The notes under the pieces were generated by a model. The model ran no database searches. It saw only the letters and a program-made list of their open reading frames with translations, and was not told the origin of the DNA. Below are positions 23,301 to 35,400 of a stretch of 64,000 bases of DNA, piece after piece. The translations under genes and the position numbers were made by a program. The stretch is from Amoebophrya sp. A120. Taxonomy: Eukaryota; Sar; Dinophyceae; Syndiniales; Amoebophryaceae. The stretch is from NCBI GenBank assembly GCA_905178155.1, contig CAJINV010000010.1, positions 2,810,587 to 2,874,586 of the forward strand, in the 5' to 3' direction. Each line of letters begins with the position of its first letter. Positions within the stretch are counted from its first letter, which is position 1.

Positions 23301-23693
23301 GCATTGGGATAAGTGCTCAAAGTCTGTGATGCTGAAGCGTGCATGCCAGAGGATCTTGGTCAGGTAAAAACTGCATGACAGATCTCGGATTCTTCCGGAC
23401 CCAGACATTTTTGCAATCCATATGCTGTTGCACACGCAGACGTCGTTGATCAGGGTGCCGTGGTTGGAGCAGGAGGTTGCTGTAGTTGCCCTGCTAGCGA
23501 GATCATTCGCGTTGCTGTTTTTAGCAGTTTGTGTTGCTTGTTTTGCCGTTGTTGTTGTGTGGTACAGGTCGATGGCACGGGGCAGGACGGGAAGCAGGAA
23601 CACGTGAATGAAGAGGAGACGCGTTATCTTAGTCTCCCGCTTCAACTTCAGGCTGCCGTGCAACAGCGGCATGGTAGACGCTGCGACCTCCAC
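20345..23693 (-). CDS. Secreted or membrane-anchored EGF-repeat protein
   Basis: Begins near the ATG at 23693 with a basic stretch and a hydrophobic segment (LLFIHVFLLPVLPRAI) that fits a signal peptide or anchor, so entry to the secretory pathway is likely. About 13 EGF/tenascin-like modules follow, with C-x-x-x-C-x-x-x-G-x-C-x(5-6)-C-x-C spacing, for example CNSNGSCDNGSCTCFPGYSG and CGKHGKCVEGACECEAGW. A Lys-rich linker (KQKEKKKLLEKLLKKNEQKK) interrupts the series near 22720. The product ends TSLLGISKVET at the stop at 20345. Five introners (20742, 21632, 21971, 22894, 23156) and a GT-AG intron (about 22330-22520) all fall within or between modules. Precise excision regenerates correct cysteine spacing such as GTCHCEAGFSG and GYSGDNC, which supports the splice model. 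The ligand is unknown. Confidence 0.85.
20742..20993. mobile_element. Introner, family B
   Basis: 252-bp element, ends TATCAAATGTAAAAATGTCT and AGACATTTTTACATTTGATA, a perfect 20-bp inverted pair continuing into GGGTCTGG. Exact duplication GGCAC (20737-20741 and 20994-20998). Excision gives QPKCPADCNGRG. Confidence 0.95.
21632..21894. mobile_element. Introner, family B
   Basis: 263-bp element, ends TATCAAATGTAAAAATGTCT and AGACATTTTTACAGTTGATA. Exact duplication TCGCT (21627-21631 and 21895-21899). Excision gives CDPACPANGECDR, with normal EGF spacing. Confidence 0.95.
21971..22206. mobile_element. Introner, family I (single copy here)
   Basis: 236-bp element with long arms: left end TATGGCGTTCTCAAACGTTA, right end TAACGTTTGAGAATCCCATA; the arms extend over a further CTCAACTG..ACATG section. 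Flanking 5-mers TGACA / TGGCA differ at one base. Excision regenerates GTCHCEAGFSG, the expected EGF cysteine pattern; a shift of one base would break it. Confidence 0.92.
22894..23042. mobile_element. Introner, family A
   Basis: 149-bp element, ends TATCCTGTGCAAAAGTATCG and CGATACTTTTGCAATTCATA. Exact duplication CACTG (22889-22893 and 23043-23047). Excision gives NKGYSGDNC. Confidence 0.95.
23156..23422. mobile_element. Introner, family B
   Basis: 267-bp element, ends TATCAAATGCAAAAGTGTCT and AGACATTTTTGCAATCCATA. Exact duplication TGCTG (23151-23155 and 23423-23427). Excision gives VCVCNSSYFGKAC, completing the first EGF-like module. Confidence 0.95.
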
Positions 23694-26618
23694 CCAACGC
23701 GGCCGTCGTGGGGACGACCACGTGGGAGACGGTGGGACGGATTTAAGTCATTTCCGGCTGAGTAGTTTGGTTGCAATTCGATTGATGAGAGGTAGCTGCT
23801 CACAGATCTCTCCAATAAACACTCGGACAGCATCAATGTTCACGCTTCAAGCACGACGTATTGGGCGCGAATAGCATCTCAGCAACAACGCTTTGTCTCC
23901 ATAGACACCGCTAACAGAGCCTTTCTCCCTCTAAGAGAGCTGAGAGCGTCGTCATGATGAACATACTGACACGGACGCATTGTCTTTGGGTTGCCGGAGG
24001 TGGGGGGTCGCCCGACTCCAACACCTTAACCCTGTCAGAAAGTCACACAGAGTAGGGGACAAACCGAAAGCGGGACCGAATCCCGTCTACACTGTCGAAA
24101 AGGTGCCGCTCGGTCGCCGGCGGGCATATTTTTCGCCCGAGCGCAACTGGCAGCGAGCAGACACGCAGGGACAGAGAGATGGGGAGGCAAAACAGGCCGC
24201 CTCCCCAACCAACACAACCTGCACGGCCACACCTTCAAGGACCCGCCTGCCGGCCCAGTCGCTCGGGCCGTTGCGGAGCGTGGGGCCAGGCCGTGCGTGA
24301 TCAGATACAGAGGCGACCCAAAGTCACCGGGGCCCGCCCTGCGGGCGCGCGCCCACGCTGACAACGAACCGGGCACAGATAGGGGCGACACAACACCAGG
24401 CCACAACCCAAGCGCGGGCCGGGCGGGCCCCTGCTGCTCGCGACGGGGCAGGACAGGGCGCCGGCCGGAAGCAGGGCAGTCGGGGTCTTGCATTTTTCCA
24501 CCGACCGCAAGACCCACACGGCCAGAAAATAAAACCCGAAAGAGCCTCCATTCTCGCGTAGTCCGCCTCGACTAAGAGGACCTCGCCCCGGAACTCTTCG
24601 ACGTGGCCCACTTCCTCAATACGCTCGCGCCCGCTTCACGACCGCCGGCGCTTCCTGCTCGTGCGTCGTCACCCACACGCCTTGGCACAAGGTTTCCATA
24701 AGATTCCCGAAGTAGGGCAGCGCCGCGCGAGAGAATGATCGAAAGCGGCCCGCTTGGCCTGGGCTCGCTACTCTGGCAGACCGAGTGCACGCGCGTCGGC
24801 CTTCCTTGCGCCCGCGCCCCGCAACCGGGTTGGGGGCGAATCGGGCCGGACAACCCGCCCGCCCCGGCCGTGCGTCCCTCCTCCGGCAGGCCCACCGACA
24901 GGATCTTACGGACGAAAGAGGCACGGGCGTCGCAATCTTCCTCTTTGATCAACTCGAGATGGCGCCGCTCCCGGAGCCAGGCGATGGCCGATCTCTCCAC
25001 GTCCTCGCGGGGCTGTGACCCCTTGGAATGGGCGGGAGACACAGCGCCGACCGTAGCAAGCGAGAGCGAGGCTGTGGCCCCTGTGCCTGCACATGACGCG
25101 GGGCGTGCGATCGGAGTCAGATACTTGCCCGCCTCCAGCCCTCTTGGTCCCGGCGCGGTCGGTCGCGCCGCCCGTAAATATGCAGCGGATCAGCTGCGGC
25201 CGGGAGAGCTCACCCGCCCCGAACGCCTCACCGACGGCCTTGGCCTTTCCAGTAGCGCAAAACACGCCGGGCCCCACTCTGCAGCGCCCAAGGCCGGCCG
25301 GGCCTCCTGCACAGTCGCGCAGCTGCTCATGCTTGCGCCCGCCTTGTCCTCGCTCCCTGCTGGATTGCGGCGCAAGGGGCTCCATTGACATCTCCCTGGC
25401 TTGTGCAACCCAAGCGGGCGGGCGAGGGGGCAAAGAAGGCCCCGGGGAACCCCTGCGACACGACCTCGGCCACTCTTGGCGCCCCCCATTATCTTGAAAA
25501 AAACCCGAGGCCCAGCGCGTTGGTCCGCAGCGCGGGCGTCGTGCTGGGGTTGTGGGCGCTTGCGCAAAAGCGCTCGCTGCGGAGTGCGGCTGGTAACATT
25601 CAAGGCCATGCGTCGGGACATTGCCAACAGAATCGCCGCGCGCCCGCCGCCACCAAACAAGGCGAAACAAACCCGAGGGAGCCCCCCCCCCCGGTTGGCC
25701 CCTTTCCTTCTTACTTTCCGAGCGCCATCGGCGCGACCTGCCCCACATTCTTGCCGATCACCGCGCGACCACTCCGCGTTTTGCCGGCGAGGGCTTGGCG
25801 GCCGTTTTTGGTTTTCGGCAAAGCCTCGACCAAAGCGGCCCACCCTGCCCATCGACAAAAAAGACCGCCGCCGGGCGTGCGGGCTGCCACGTGCATTCTT
25901 CTTGAGACACGGCCACGGGGTCCCCAGCCTCAAAAGCATGCAACCAAGCAAGGAGGCCCCCCAAGGCCTGCCCCGAAATTGACGCGCGCCCACGGACATG
26001 CTCTTCATCCGATAATATCGCATCGCCTCTCCGGGTTTACCAGAATCGCTGCCCTATCTCGTCGCGCTCGGGGAATTCAGCGCCCGCGGAGTCATCGCCC
26101 CAACGGCAAAGCGCCCGGCGCCTTGCATAGGGCGGCTCCAGCGCCTGGCGCAGGTAAGACGACGCCAGCGCCTCGGGGAGTTAAATGAATCATCCGCCAC
26201 GCACCGCTCTCGAACGCATTCACCTCTACTTCCAACACAGGTTTATTAGTTTCCGAACTGCAACATCTTGTCGCCCCCTCGTGTTTAGGAGCACTCCTCG
26301 TCATCTTCATCAAATTCAAATCTTACAAAACAAATTTTTTCGTACAAAAATCGCGCGATGAAGTCACTGCTCCAGCAGTGTCTTTGCCATGTGTTTCAGT
26401 CTTTCCTTCCAGCAACAGGTTTTATTAAGAGCGTGGTCTGGGCCTACTTGCTCTTCAAAGACGAATCGGTATCGTCGCGGTCTGGATCTGATCATGCTAG
26501 CTTACGATATCATACATGCGGTGAAGCAACATCAGCAAAAGTTTGTCAATTTCAATCGACTTAATTTAGCACTTCTCGACGTTCACAATCGGAAATATTT
26601 TCTAATTTTTCCTTTCCT
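23694..26618. other. Intergenic gap with GC-rich island
   Basis: Between the helical-adaptor gene stop and the EGF gene start. Roughly 23985-26170 is strongly GC-rich with sharp changes to ordinary sequence on both sides. Long overlapping open frames on both strands have no domain signature. The left 290 bp and right ~450 bp are ordinary intergenic sequence. Confidence 0.6.
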
Positions 26619-29600
26619 CTACTTCTTCATCAAATCGTCCACAAAATCGAACGCCTTGTCCCCTTTCTCCAAGACGCTTGGCTGGTCGTCGATCCCCCGT
26701 GCCGCCATGTCCAATGCCGCAAAGCGATCTGATTTCGCAAGTAAGTTGAGTTTGTCATGCAGATGAAACCATACGTGAAAATCAAAATTTGTCTTGCAGA
26801 TGAAACAGACCACGCCCAGGAGCAAGACTTGACTGTGTTAAACTTAAAGTATGCACTTATACCATTTGCGATTCCCGCTCCTCCACCCGGTGTGATCCGA
26901 TTCCCGCCCGTAGTGCCAATATTACCCCCGATCGCTCCAAACGCCCCATCCACAGTTCCCCTAGGTTGTATTTCCGGCGACGACAGACCCAGCAAAGGCG
27001 ACGACGGACCCCCCGCCGCGTTTGGGAGTGGATTTGCGATGCTAGAAACGGCATTGGAGTTTTCGTTCGGCGACGGTAACCGGAGAATCGCATTGCCAGC
27101 AAGCGGGTTGCTCATCGTGGTCAACAAGGGCGATGCTCCTGACTGCGCACCACCTGCTGCTCCGGGGGAAGACATGAGGCTCAGCAAATCGTTTTCCGCT
27201 TCCACTGATTGGGAAACAGACGAATCGTTCGGCGAGTGCCCGGAACTTACCGTCACTGTACTATTCCTTTTCTTCTCCTGCAGCGCTGCGATCTTCTGCG
27301 TTCTGGTTGGTTTTGCTGTCGATTTTGCGTTATTTTTCGAAGATGACGAACTCGAAGCAGCTGCTTTCGAATCGATTGTTGGCGTCGGGACTTTTACTTT
27401 GATTTTGCTCATCTCTGCAGTAGTTGTTCCTGTGGCGGACGAAGTGGAAGTTGCTGTTGAGAAAAGGTCTTCTACACCAACGCCACTTGGTGAGGAAGGC
27501 AGAAGATTCGTTTTTGGCGGTTGTTGCAGCGATTCGATCAAACTGGGCTCGATAAAGTCGTCGAGTTTCATCGGAGGCGGCTTCGGGCTTTCCTCGCCGC
27601 CCAAGAGGTTTGTTGTTGTGACGGTTTTTGTGGTGGGTCCTGCGTCTGAAGCAGACGCACCTGCTTCGCCAGCGGATGGGCGTGGGACACCGCGCTTCAG
27701 ATTTAGAACCTGAAATAAAGAGGTTTTGAATTCAGTGACTAAGTCTTTCTCAGAACAACCTCTACAGTAAATATCGGATTTTCCTTGTGAAAATAAGTCC
27801 CAGATGCAACTGCAAGCACGCAAAACTGCGCGGCAGCCTTGTTGTTAAAAAATACCTCCATCGCAATTTCCCTAGTCTGGTCCATCTCCGCCAAACCTTC
27901 GATTACTGGCTCTGCATCTCGCAGCACCGCCTTGAAAATGGACTTCGACTCGTAAAACAACTGCTTCACGCCGTAGAGCAACCGCAGCCGCGTCCGCCAG
28001 TCGTCATCCCCGCTGTAGAACGACAGATTCTGAATGATCTCCGCTACAACCGTGGAATTCGATTTCAGCTTCACACACTGTTCGCAAAACTGCTTCAACT
28101 CCGCATTGCTCGGTTTGTTGCTCGTGAGGGATTTGATTTCCAACAAGTTTTGCACAATTTTTTTCGCTTCTTCCTCGCGATTCGCCTGCTTTTCTTTATT
28201 CGTAGGGGAGGGAGAGGTGGATGTCCGGGATGGGGGCTGGAAAGCGGTTGATGTTGACGGGTTGGCGTAGTTGGGGTCGTCGTGTGCATCAAAAACATCT
28301 ACTGCTTCGCCTTTTACCCCTGAGTCCTGGTCTTCTGGTGGTAAATACGGCATGGGCGACTTGTCGTCCTCATTTTCGTTATTTTCCGCGGAAGAAGACG
28401 CAGAGCTGGAACTACTGCCTTGAACAGTCCCCGATCCGGAAGAAGCCTGCTCTTTTTTCACCGTGAGAGGTGGACCACTAGCGGGCTCCGGCACCACGTC
28501 ATCCGTCGGAGACTGCAGCGACAATAGGTCGACCTCAGGACGAGTGCGTGCGGGGGCACTTTTGAGTAGGTCCTGTCGTGGTATGCAAGATCTGTTTTAC
28601 AAAAGCTGATTTGATCATTGCTAGTGCTAAAATTTTTGCATAAAGCATTCTAATAAATTGTGCCGTGCACGAATGTTTCGGCTTCGTTACTCTGTCAGGT
28701 ATCATTGTACTTACCTGCTCCTTACTGCCCCCGAGAGTTTCCGCTTCCTCTTCCTCTTCAGCCCCGCCCAGCAAGTCCACACTCTTGTTACGTTTCCCCA
28801 GCAATTGGTCTGGAGAAGCACTACTGTCCTCTTCGCCACTTGGTTCCGCAGTCGTTGTAACTACCTTCGACCAGGGCACACCCACTTGCTGCTTTGATTC
28901 CGGTTTTGATGATGCATTTGTTCCGCTTTTGTCAACGCCGGATGTTGAACCGCCACCAGCTTCCTTACTTTCACCTCCCTCTGCAACTTCCCCACCCGCG
29001 TCTGTAGTTTTGCTTTCCTTCCCGCGCTATGGATTGCAAAAGTGTCTGGGTCTGGAAGGTTGGAACTTGTGATGCTAGCTTTCGACTCTAAAAAAATCTG
29101 TATTGCATGACCAGCAAGAGGAGTCTAGTTTGTGCTACGCGGGGGGGGCATTTGTCGTGCGGAGTAGTCATCAGTATGCCCTCTAAAAATCTGTGACGCT
29201 AGGGCGTGCATCACAGACATCCTGGGTCATGCAAAATATGCATGACAAACCCGGCAACATTCCAGACCCAGACATTTTTGCATTTGATACGTGCAGCGTT
29301 TCCGTCGTTTTCTTCTGAATGGTTTCGGACACCGAGCTCCAGATGTCGCCGACCCAAGCCCCGACTTTGTTGGAGTATTCACTGATGGCAACGTGGACTT
29401 GCTGGGCCGTTTCGGTGATCTTCGAAGACGCAGCGCTGGTGGACGCGGAAGCACCATCTGCGGGTGGATTTGTCGTCGTCGACTGGTCGGATGAATTGTC
29501 TGGCCCGCTGTTGCTTGCACTTCTTGCCGTAGTTGTGTCGCCATGACCAGCTGTCGGATTACTTCTTTCTGCAGTAGAGCCTGTAGATCGAAAGCTCTTT

Positions 29601-29845
29601 GGGAAATCCGGATCGTCTGTGAATGATGGAAATTCGACTTTCACGTAGTTACTCTCATCCGAGCTACTGGGGAGATTTTCTCCGGAGGAAGGTTTGTCTT
29701 GTTGGTCAGCGGAAGGTTGGTCTGTTTTGTCATTGCTGTCTTGCTGGCCGTTGTTTGCCGCCGTTGAGGAGGACGAACCACCGCCGAAACCCGTGATGCG
29801 CGCTTTGATTGCGTCGGCGTCAAGCGGTGTGGCGCTGGAGCTCAT
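26619..29845 (-). CDS. Putative helical trafficking adaptor (ENTH/VHS/ARM-like)
   Basis: Starts at the ATG at 29845; the TAG stop is at 26619-26621. The head is disordered (Ser/Asp/Thr), then a short helical stretch (YSNKVGAWVGDIWSSVSET). Acidic repeats of the type VDLLGG and VDLLSL follow. An all-helical domain near 27850-28110 (LKQFCEQCVKLKSNSTVVAE, then WRTRLRLLYGVKQLFYESK) looks like the ENTH/VHS/ARM class. A long disordered tail carries DDFIEPSLIES and NDLLSLMSS. D-L-L and N-P-L type short motifs beside a helical domain are typical of clathrin-associated adaptors (family knowledge), so an endocytic or Golgi-endosome role is an inference. GT-AG introns lie near 28560-28715, 27720-27830 and 26741-26860; one introner is at 29028. 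The domain class is uncertain. Confidence 0.6.
29028..29289. mobile_element. Introner, family B
   Basis: 262-bp element, ends TATGGATTGCAAAAGTGTCT and AGACATTTTTGCATTTGATA. Flanking 5-mers CGCGC / CGTGC differ at one base. Excision joins KKTTETLH to GKESKTTDAGG in frame. Confidence 0.92.
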
Positions 29846-32449
29846 TATTTCTCGCTTTGGTTAAAAACAAAGATACTGAAGCAGTGTTGGGCCCATGAGG
29901 CTCGCGCTTATTTGCGTGTCTGCGTTGTCATGAGACCGGGTTTGGTGGTCACATCAATCCCTATCTTCAACAATACGCCGCTGACAAACAAACCGAGCTT
30001 CTGAATCACCACAACAACTCTTGACTACACTGCCACTGGTCAGGGATGTTGCTCGCCAACACCCACCCGCTGGGATACATCGGTCGGACACGCAGGCGAA
30101 GGTAGGAGTGTGGAACACGGTCAACCAGTCTTCCATCCGCGAAGGCGCGGCACCACCCGGGAGAGGAGCTACCAGGGGAGAACACACACAGACACCGCAC
30201 GCCGACGGCTACACCCGCTGCGGGCGCATCCATCGCCCTGGCAGGCACCGAAAAAATAAAAGGCAAGGAAATTTTGCCACGCGCAGTCTGTCAGCCAACG
30301 CAGAGGCCACCAGCGAAAAACGGATCGCCGGGCTAACATCGCCGGCGCCCTCACGGGCGATGCAACACACGGCCGCGGGCCCATGAAAGGAAGGGCGCAT
30401 GGGCCACGGCGCGTTTGTCTATCAGTGAATAGCTTTGAATGCCCGCGGGCGTCCCCGGCAGGGCGGCCGAGCGACCGACGAACCACCGGGAGACAGAGGG
30501 GCGGGCGGGCCGGGGGGCGGGGCGGGCTGCGGGCGGCCCTACCTGCCGAAAAACAGAGCGGGGCATCAGGGGGCGCCCCAGGCAGGCGCGCCGCGCCAGG
30601 CCTCGCCCCGGAAGGTAGCGAGGGCGCGCGTGCGCGCGGGCCGGCGCCCGCGACGCGCAGCCTCTCGCCAACTGCTACGCCGAGACAAACGGGCCCACCG
30701 AGGCCGGAAGCGAGGGCAAGAGGACAGGGGCGAGCCCGCTCCGCCTTGTTCTTATCATTTTTACATGAAAACCAAGAAGGGGCCCGCGCGCGCCCAAACC
30801 ACGGGAGCGCAGGACCGGGGCAGCCGCCCTGCTGCCATGGTGCTGCTCGCCCCCCCAATCCTGCCGGGGGGGCGCTAATGGGCGCGCGACGCAAATGGGG
30901 CCCGGCCAGCCTGCCTGACTGGATCCGCGGCGCAAATTCGTCGCGCGGCTTCAGTCGCTACGTGGGCGGCGGCAGGCGCGCCGGAAGCGGCCCCCCTCTA
31001 CGGAAGCAAGAGCCGAGAGCGCCGGGCTTGCCGCCTGCGTGCGGGCCCATATCCTCTTCTACGTAAATACGGCGCGGCGCGCGCGCCCGTTGGGTCTCGG
31101 GTGGCGATAGAAGTAGCAGGAGGACGCCGGGGCATCAAATGCATGCGTGTGCTGCACTGGCGGCGGCGCCTCTGGATGCAATTTCGCAACGAGTTGCAAC
31201 GCACAACGCCCCTCCTCCGCATTTTCGACGCGCCGACCCAAGTTCGCTAGCGAGCCCCCTCAGGGGCGGCCGGAATCGTTGCGCGAGCGGGGCCGATTCT
31301 GGCTGGGCTGCGTCGGTCCCTCCTGTTTCCGCGTTTGGCCATCCGCCTGGAACCCGATTCCCGCCCTCGTCCAAACCGAGAGGGCGCACGAGCGGAGCAG
31401 AAACCCAACCACAGTGGGGTGCTTCTCCAACCTGTCGGAGACGGGCGGCCTCCACCCCCCGCGCAGGCCGCGGCTCGCGGCCTAAAGGGCCCGCGCAGGC
31501 GCCAAACCGACGCCGACCAACCACAGACCATCAGACCCCGCGCTGCTTGCTACCGGGCTCGCCCCGCCCTTCCGGGTAGGGCGGCGGGGGGTACTCGGCG
31601 GCGGAGCTGAATGGGCTCAGCACTTTTGGCATTTTGAGACCGTGCCACATTGGTGGCATCCATGCCGCGCGAGGTCGGCCATGCAGCCTGCGGCGCTGCT
31701 CGGATTCGTTCGGAAGGAGCCCGGCAAAGAAAAAGCGAACCAGCTTCCTCGCCCTCGCTTTCCCCTTGTTTTTCTGCGCGATCCACGAGTCGAAACCGCT
31801 CGCAGCCGGCCCGCGGGCGCCGCGGGGGCGCTGTGTGTTCTGTGCTACGCACGGGCTGGGCCACGGGTTAGCTTGCTTCTCCCTTGCCAAGCCCGGCCGG
31901 CGTGCATTGCCCCACTCTAGAAAAAAATCCCCCCCCGCCCGGCCTCCCCGCCTGCGCCGGCGCGGTCCCGGGCATCTAGAAGACCGGCCGCGGGCTCAAC
32001 TCTTTCGCGGGCGGCTCCTCTTCCACGTCGGCAAACTTGCCGAACTTGCAGCCGTGGCGCGGGGCTTCCTCTTTCGCTCGCCCGCCGCGCCACCAGCTAC
32101 GACGCCAACACGCGCAAGGCGCGCCCCTTGGCCTTCAATCTGCGCGGCGTTTGGTGGTGGGAGATGGAGTCGCCAAGGCAAGTTTAGAAACGCGCGCGAA
32201 AGAAGTTACAACCAAGACCAAGAAGATCGAACACAGCGCGACTAGGAAGAAAAATATGCTCGCCATCACTACCGTCGCAGGGAAGTTGGCTTTTCTGACT
32301 TCACATTACTTTACGTTTCTTTCGAGTTCGAGGAGATGCACGGCTACACTGTAGTTCGAAGTTCTATGTCATGTAGCTCTTTCACACACACAATGCTTTC
32401 AGCTTTGCAAGTCTATGTATCATGAGTGCCGTTAACGTTATCATCAAAC
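29846..32449. other. Intergenic gap with GC-rich island
   Basis: Between the EXO1-like gene stop and the adaptor gene start. Roughly 30080-32170 is extremely GC-rich, with open frames in all six frames and no recognisable domain. I see no TIR element in it. The edges (29846-30080 and 32170-32449) are ordinary sequence. Confidence 0.6.
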
Positions 32450-35400
32450 TCAAAAGTGCATTCCTCCCATGGGATTGTGTTTTTTGTGAAACTTCGCAGC
32501 GCCGGGATTCGGCTTTTCAATCGCGTACTTCCTTGGATCCTGCCCGAAATTCGTTGCGAACGCGGCCATGTGGTTTGTGCTACTCCCGCCTGCTGTCACA
32601 TTACCACCGCTCTTAATACCGTCAGGAATTCCAGGAATCCCGCCACCTAGCCGCATGTTGTCCACCACACCACTATTTTGCTGGTTTCCCGTCTGCATTT
32701 GCTGCGCAGCAATGTTCGCCGCATTATCACCGCCTGCTGCAGGACCTTGTCTTGGCTGTGGTGCGCCTCTTCTCCTAAACGGGTTCCCGCGTTGAACTTT
32801 CAATGCGGGGGGTTGGGCGTACTGATCGTTGAAATTTACTGAAATTTGAACCTCGTCTTGTTGCCTCTGTCCGGATCGATTGGTTACATCAACTGCTCCT
32901 TGGCGGGCTTCTACTCCTGCACCTTGATGAAGATCATGTTGGAAGCCGATTACACTTGGCGTCGGTTCCTCTTTCTCCGATCCAAGATTTGTTTGCTGGT
33001 TTTGGAAGTACAGCGCAGCCTGCTCCTGGTGGTTGAACCCAGATTGGTTGTTCAGATTCTGATTTTCTTTATCAGCAATGGTGGAGGCGCCATAGCTGAA
33101 GCCACTGCTCGTAGCGGAAACAGAGGCCTGTGGCACTACGACTCCAGGCTGTAATTCTTCAGCAAAGAACCCTCCTTGTTCCTCTGCTTCCTCCCCTTGC
33201 TCTGCCCGCTCGTTTGCGTGGTCCATTATGAACTCCATTTCCTCTTGTTCCCGTCTCTGTTCCTCCCGATCCCGTTTCCGCTGCTCCCGGAGCCGGTCCA
33301 TTTCGTTCAGGGTGTGTTTCTGCAGGTCAATCTGCGTCTGGTTGTCGTTGTCGAAGGTCAAATGCACGGGGTCTTGAAACTGACTCCGCCCCGCGGGAGG
33401 GGTGAGATACTCTGCGGGGGCTGAAATTTATTGTTTTGTCAGTCAAATAAGAATAAACATACCACTGATCTCGACGAAGGTAGCCGCAATGTGAAAACAA
33501 AGGAAACACGACAAGAACTGTGTATAATGTGCTCACAGAGGGAGGTACAACTACTTAACCAATGACAATACTGGTTTTCTTGTATACCGTCAATGCCTCG
33601 CTGTCCCGGTGGTGTGTACGCAAACTGGTTTGGTATCCCGGGTGGCAGCGCGACATTATTCATTCCCGCCACCGCCTGTCCGCTATCCGTTGCCCCGGCC
33701 ATCGCTTGCCGATGCCGTTCCTCCCGCGCGTCGCGCATCAGATCCTTCTGTCTTCTCTCCCGCGCGAACTTCAGCATCTGCCGCTCTTTCGGGTTCAGCG
33801 GGTCCTTCGGCCTAGCCGTGAAGTCCTTCGGGCGAACCTCACCCCGGCACAGCTTCGGCATCACGTCCGGCGCGATTTTCTCCAGCGTCCCACAAGCCCG
33901 TTCTTTCGTGCAAGCGGTCAACTCCAACAGCATATCGGGGTCCGTCTGCGCGATTTGCAGTCTTTTTATCCGCTTCAACGCGTCGGAGAAGAACAAAACC
34001 TCACCCTTCTTCGTGTCGTATACGATGTGGTGCCGGAACACGGATAACGACAAGTGGAAATTTCTCACGTAGTCTAAGGGTTCGCAGGGCAGCGTGAACT
34101 TCTTCACGACGGCATCTAGCGTCCTCTCCTTGTAGCAGTGGACCAATTTTGCCGCGGTCGCGATCGCCAGTTTCGCAACGTGCAAATGCGGGTTGTAATC
34201 GCAACCACAGAGCACCGCGAAAATCCGGAACATTTCTGGGGACCAATATTTCAACAAAGCGATGTCGAATTTCAAATTCGGAACCGGGTTGATTACTTTC
34301 GGCTTTTTCGATGGTTTTTGCTGTTTCGGTGGTAGTTCCTTGTCGTTGTCTTTCTTCACCACGACCGAGTTTTTCTTGCCTGATTTACAATTTGGCTGCT
34401 TCGGTTCCTTCTTCGGTTTTGGTTCCTTTTTCTTTTTTCCACGGCCTTTCTTGCCTTTTTTCGCGTCCTCCTCGGCGTTTATCAGGTCGAAAACACTACT
34501 GGTCGTCGTATTGAGAGCGGACGAAGGAGGGTTGTCTTGCTGCTCGGCATTGACAAGAGTATCGTCTTGTGCTGGTGCTACTTGATCTCCACCTTCTTCA
34601 TCCGAATCTTCGAGCTCGATGACTTCCTGATCGTCGTTTTTTTCCACTTCTGAGGTCGTCGTAGTGGTCCTCTTGCTACTAGTCTGGTGCAACAACTCTG
34701 CAGCCGCCCCCGCAGAGCTTGAAGAGTTGTTCTTTGCGCTGTCCTGCGTCTCTTGCTCGTCTCGCGGTTGTAATTTATCCACGTTGCTAGAAGAGGAAGC
34801 CGAGGAGCTGCTAGACGAGGATCCTGTCGCTTTCGTGATGTTCACTACGTCGTCTTTCTCTATCTCCTGCGAGCTGCAGAGGTCAATCACTTCGCTATCA
34901 GGCGGTGCCTCTTGCTTGATTTTCACGACAGCAGGTACAGGTACAGCAGGAGCGGGTGCTGGGTTCTTCAAAGCGTGGCTTTTCTTTTCCCTCTCCCGCA
35001 TTTCCTCTTCGTAGTCACTTATGCTGTACAAATTTCCCGTACATGTACACGATGCATCACAAATTTCACCAATTGGGAGTGTAAAACTTGTCACGCTAAA
35101 CTAGGAAAGAAGACAAGTTTTGCCATGCAGAGACCGCATTTGTACGTGTACGGGAAATTTACTGTGGATATCACTGCACTCGATGTCATCGAAACCGGTC
35201 GCTGGTTGTTTTGGTGTGGGTTTTGCCGTGTTTCGTGTTGAACCATCGGTCTTTTGGTTATTTTCTGTAGCAGAGATGATCACCTCCTCTGCGTCTGCGC
35301 TATTCCCAAGCAGATCATCCGTTTCGTGAAGAACAAGTTTGGAAGGATCGCTCTCGGCTACAGCTGCCAGTCCATCAGCTGTAAAAGTCTTCGCGCCTGC

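Noticed and set aside
24906-26188. Frames of more than 260 codons on both strands in the GC island
   Set aside because: Arg/Pro/Ala/Gly-rich products with no recognisable motif, mutually overlapping; same explanation as for the other islands.
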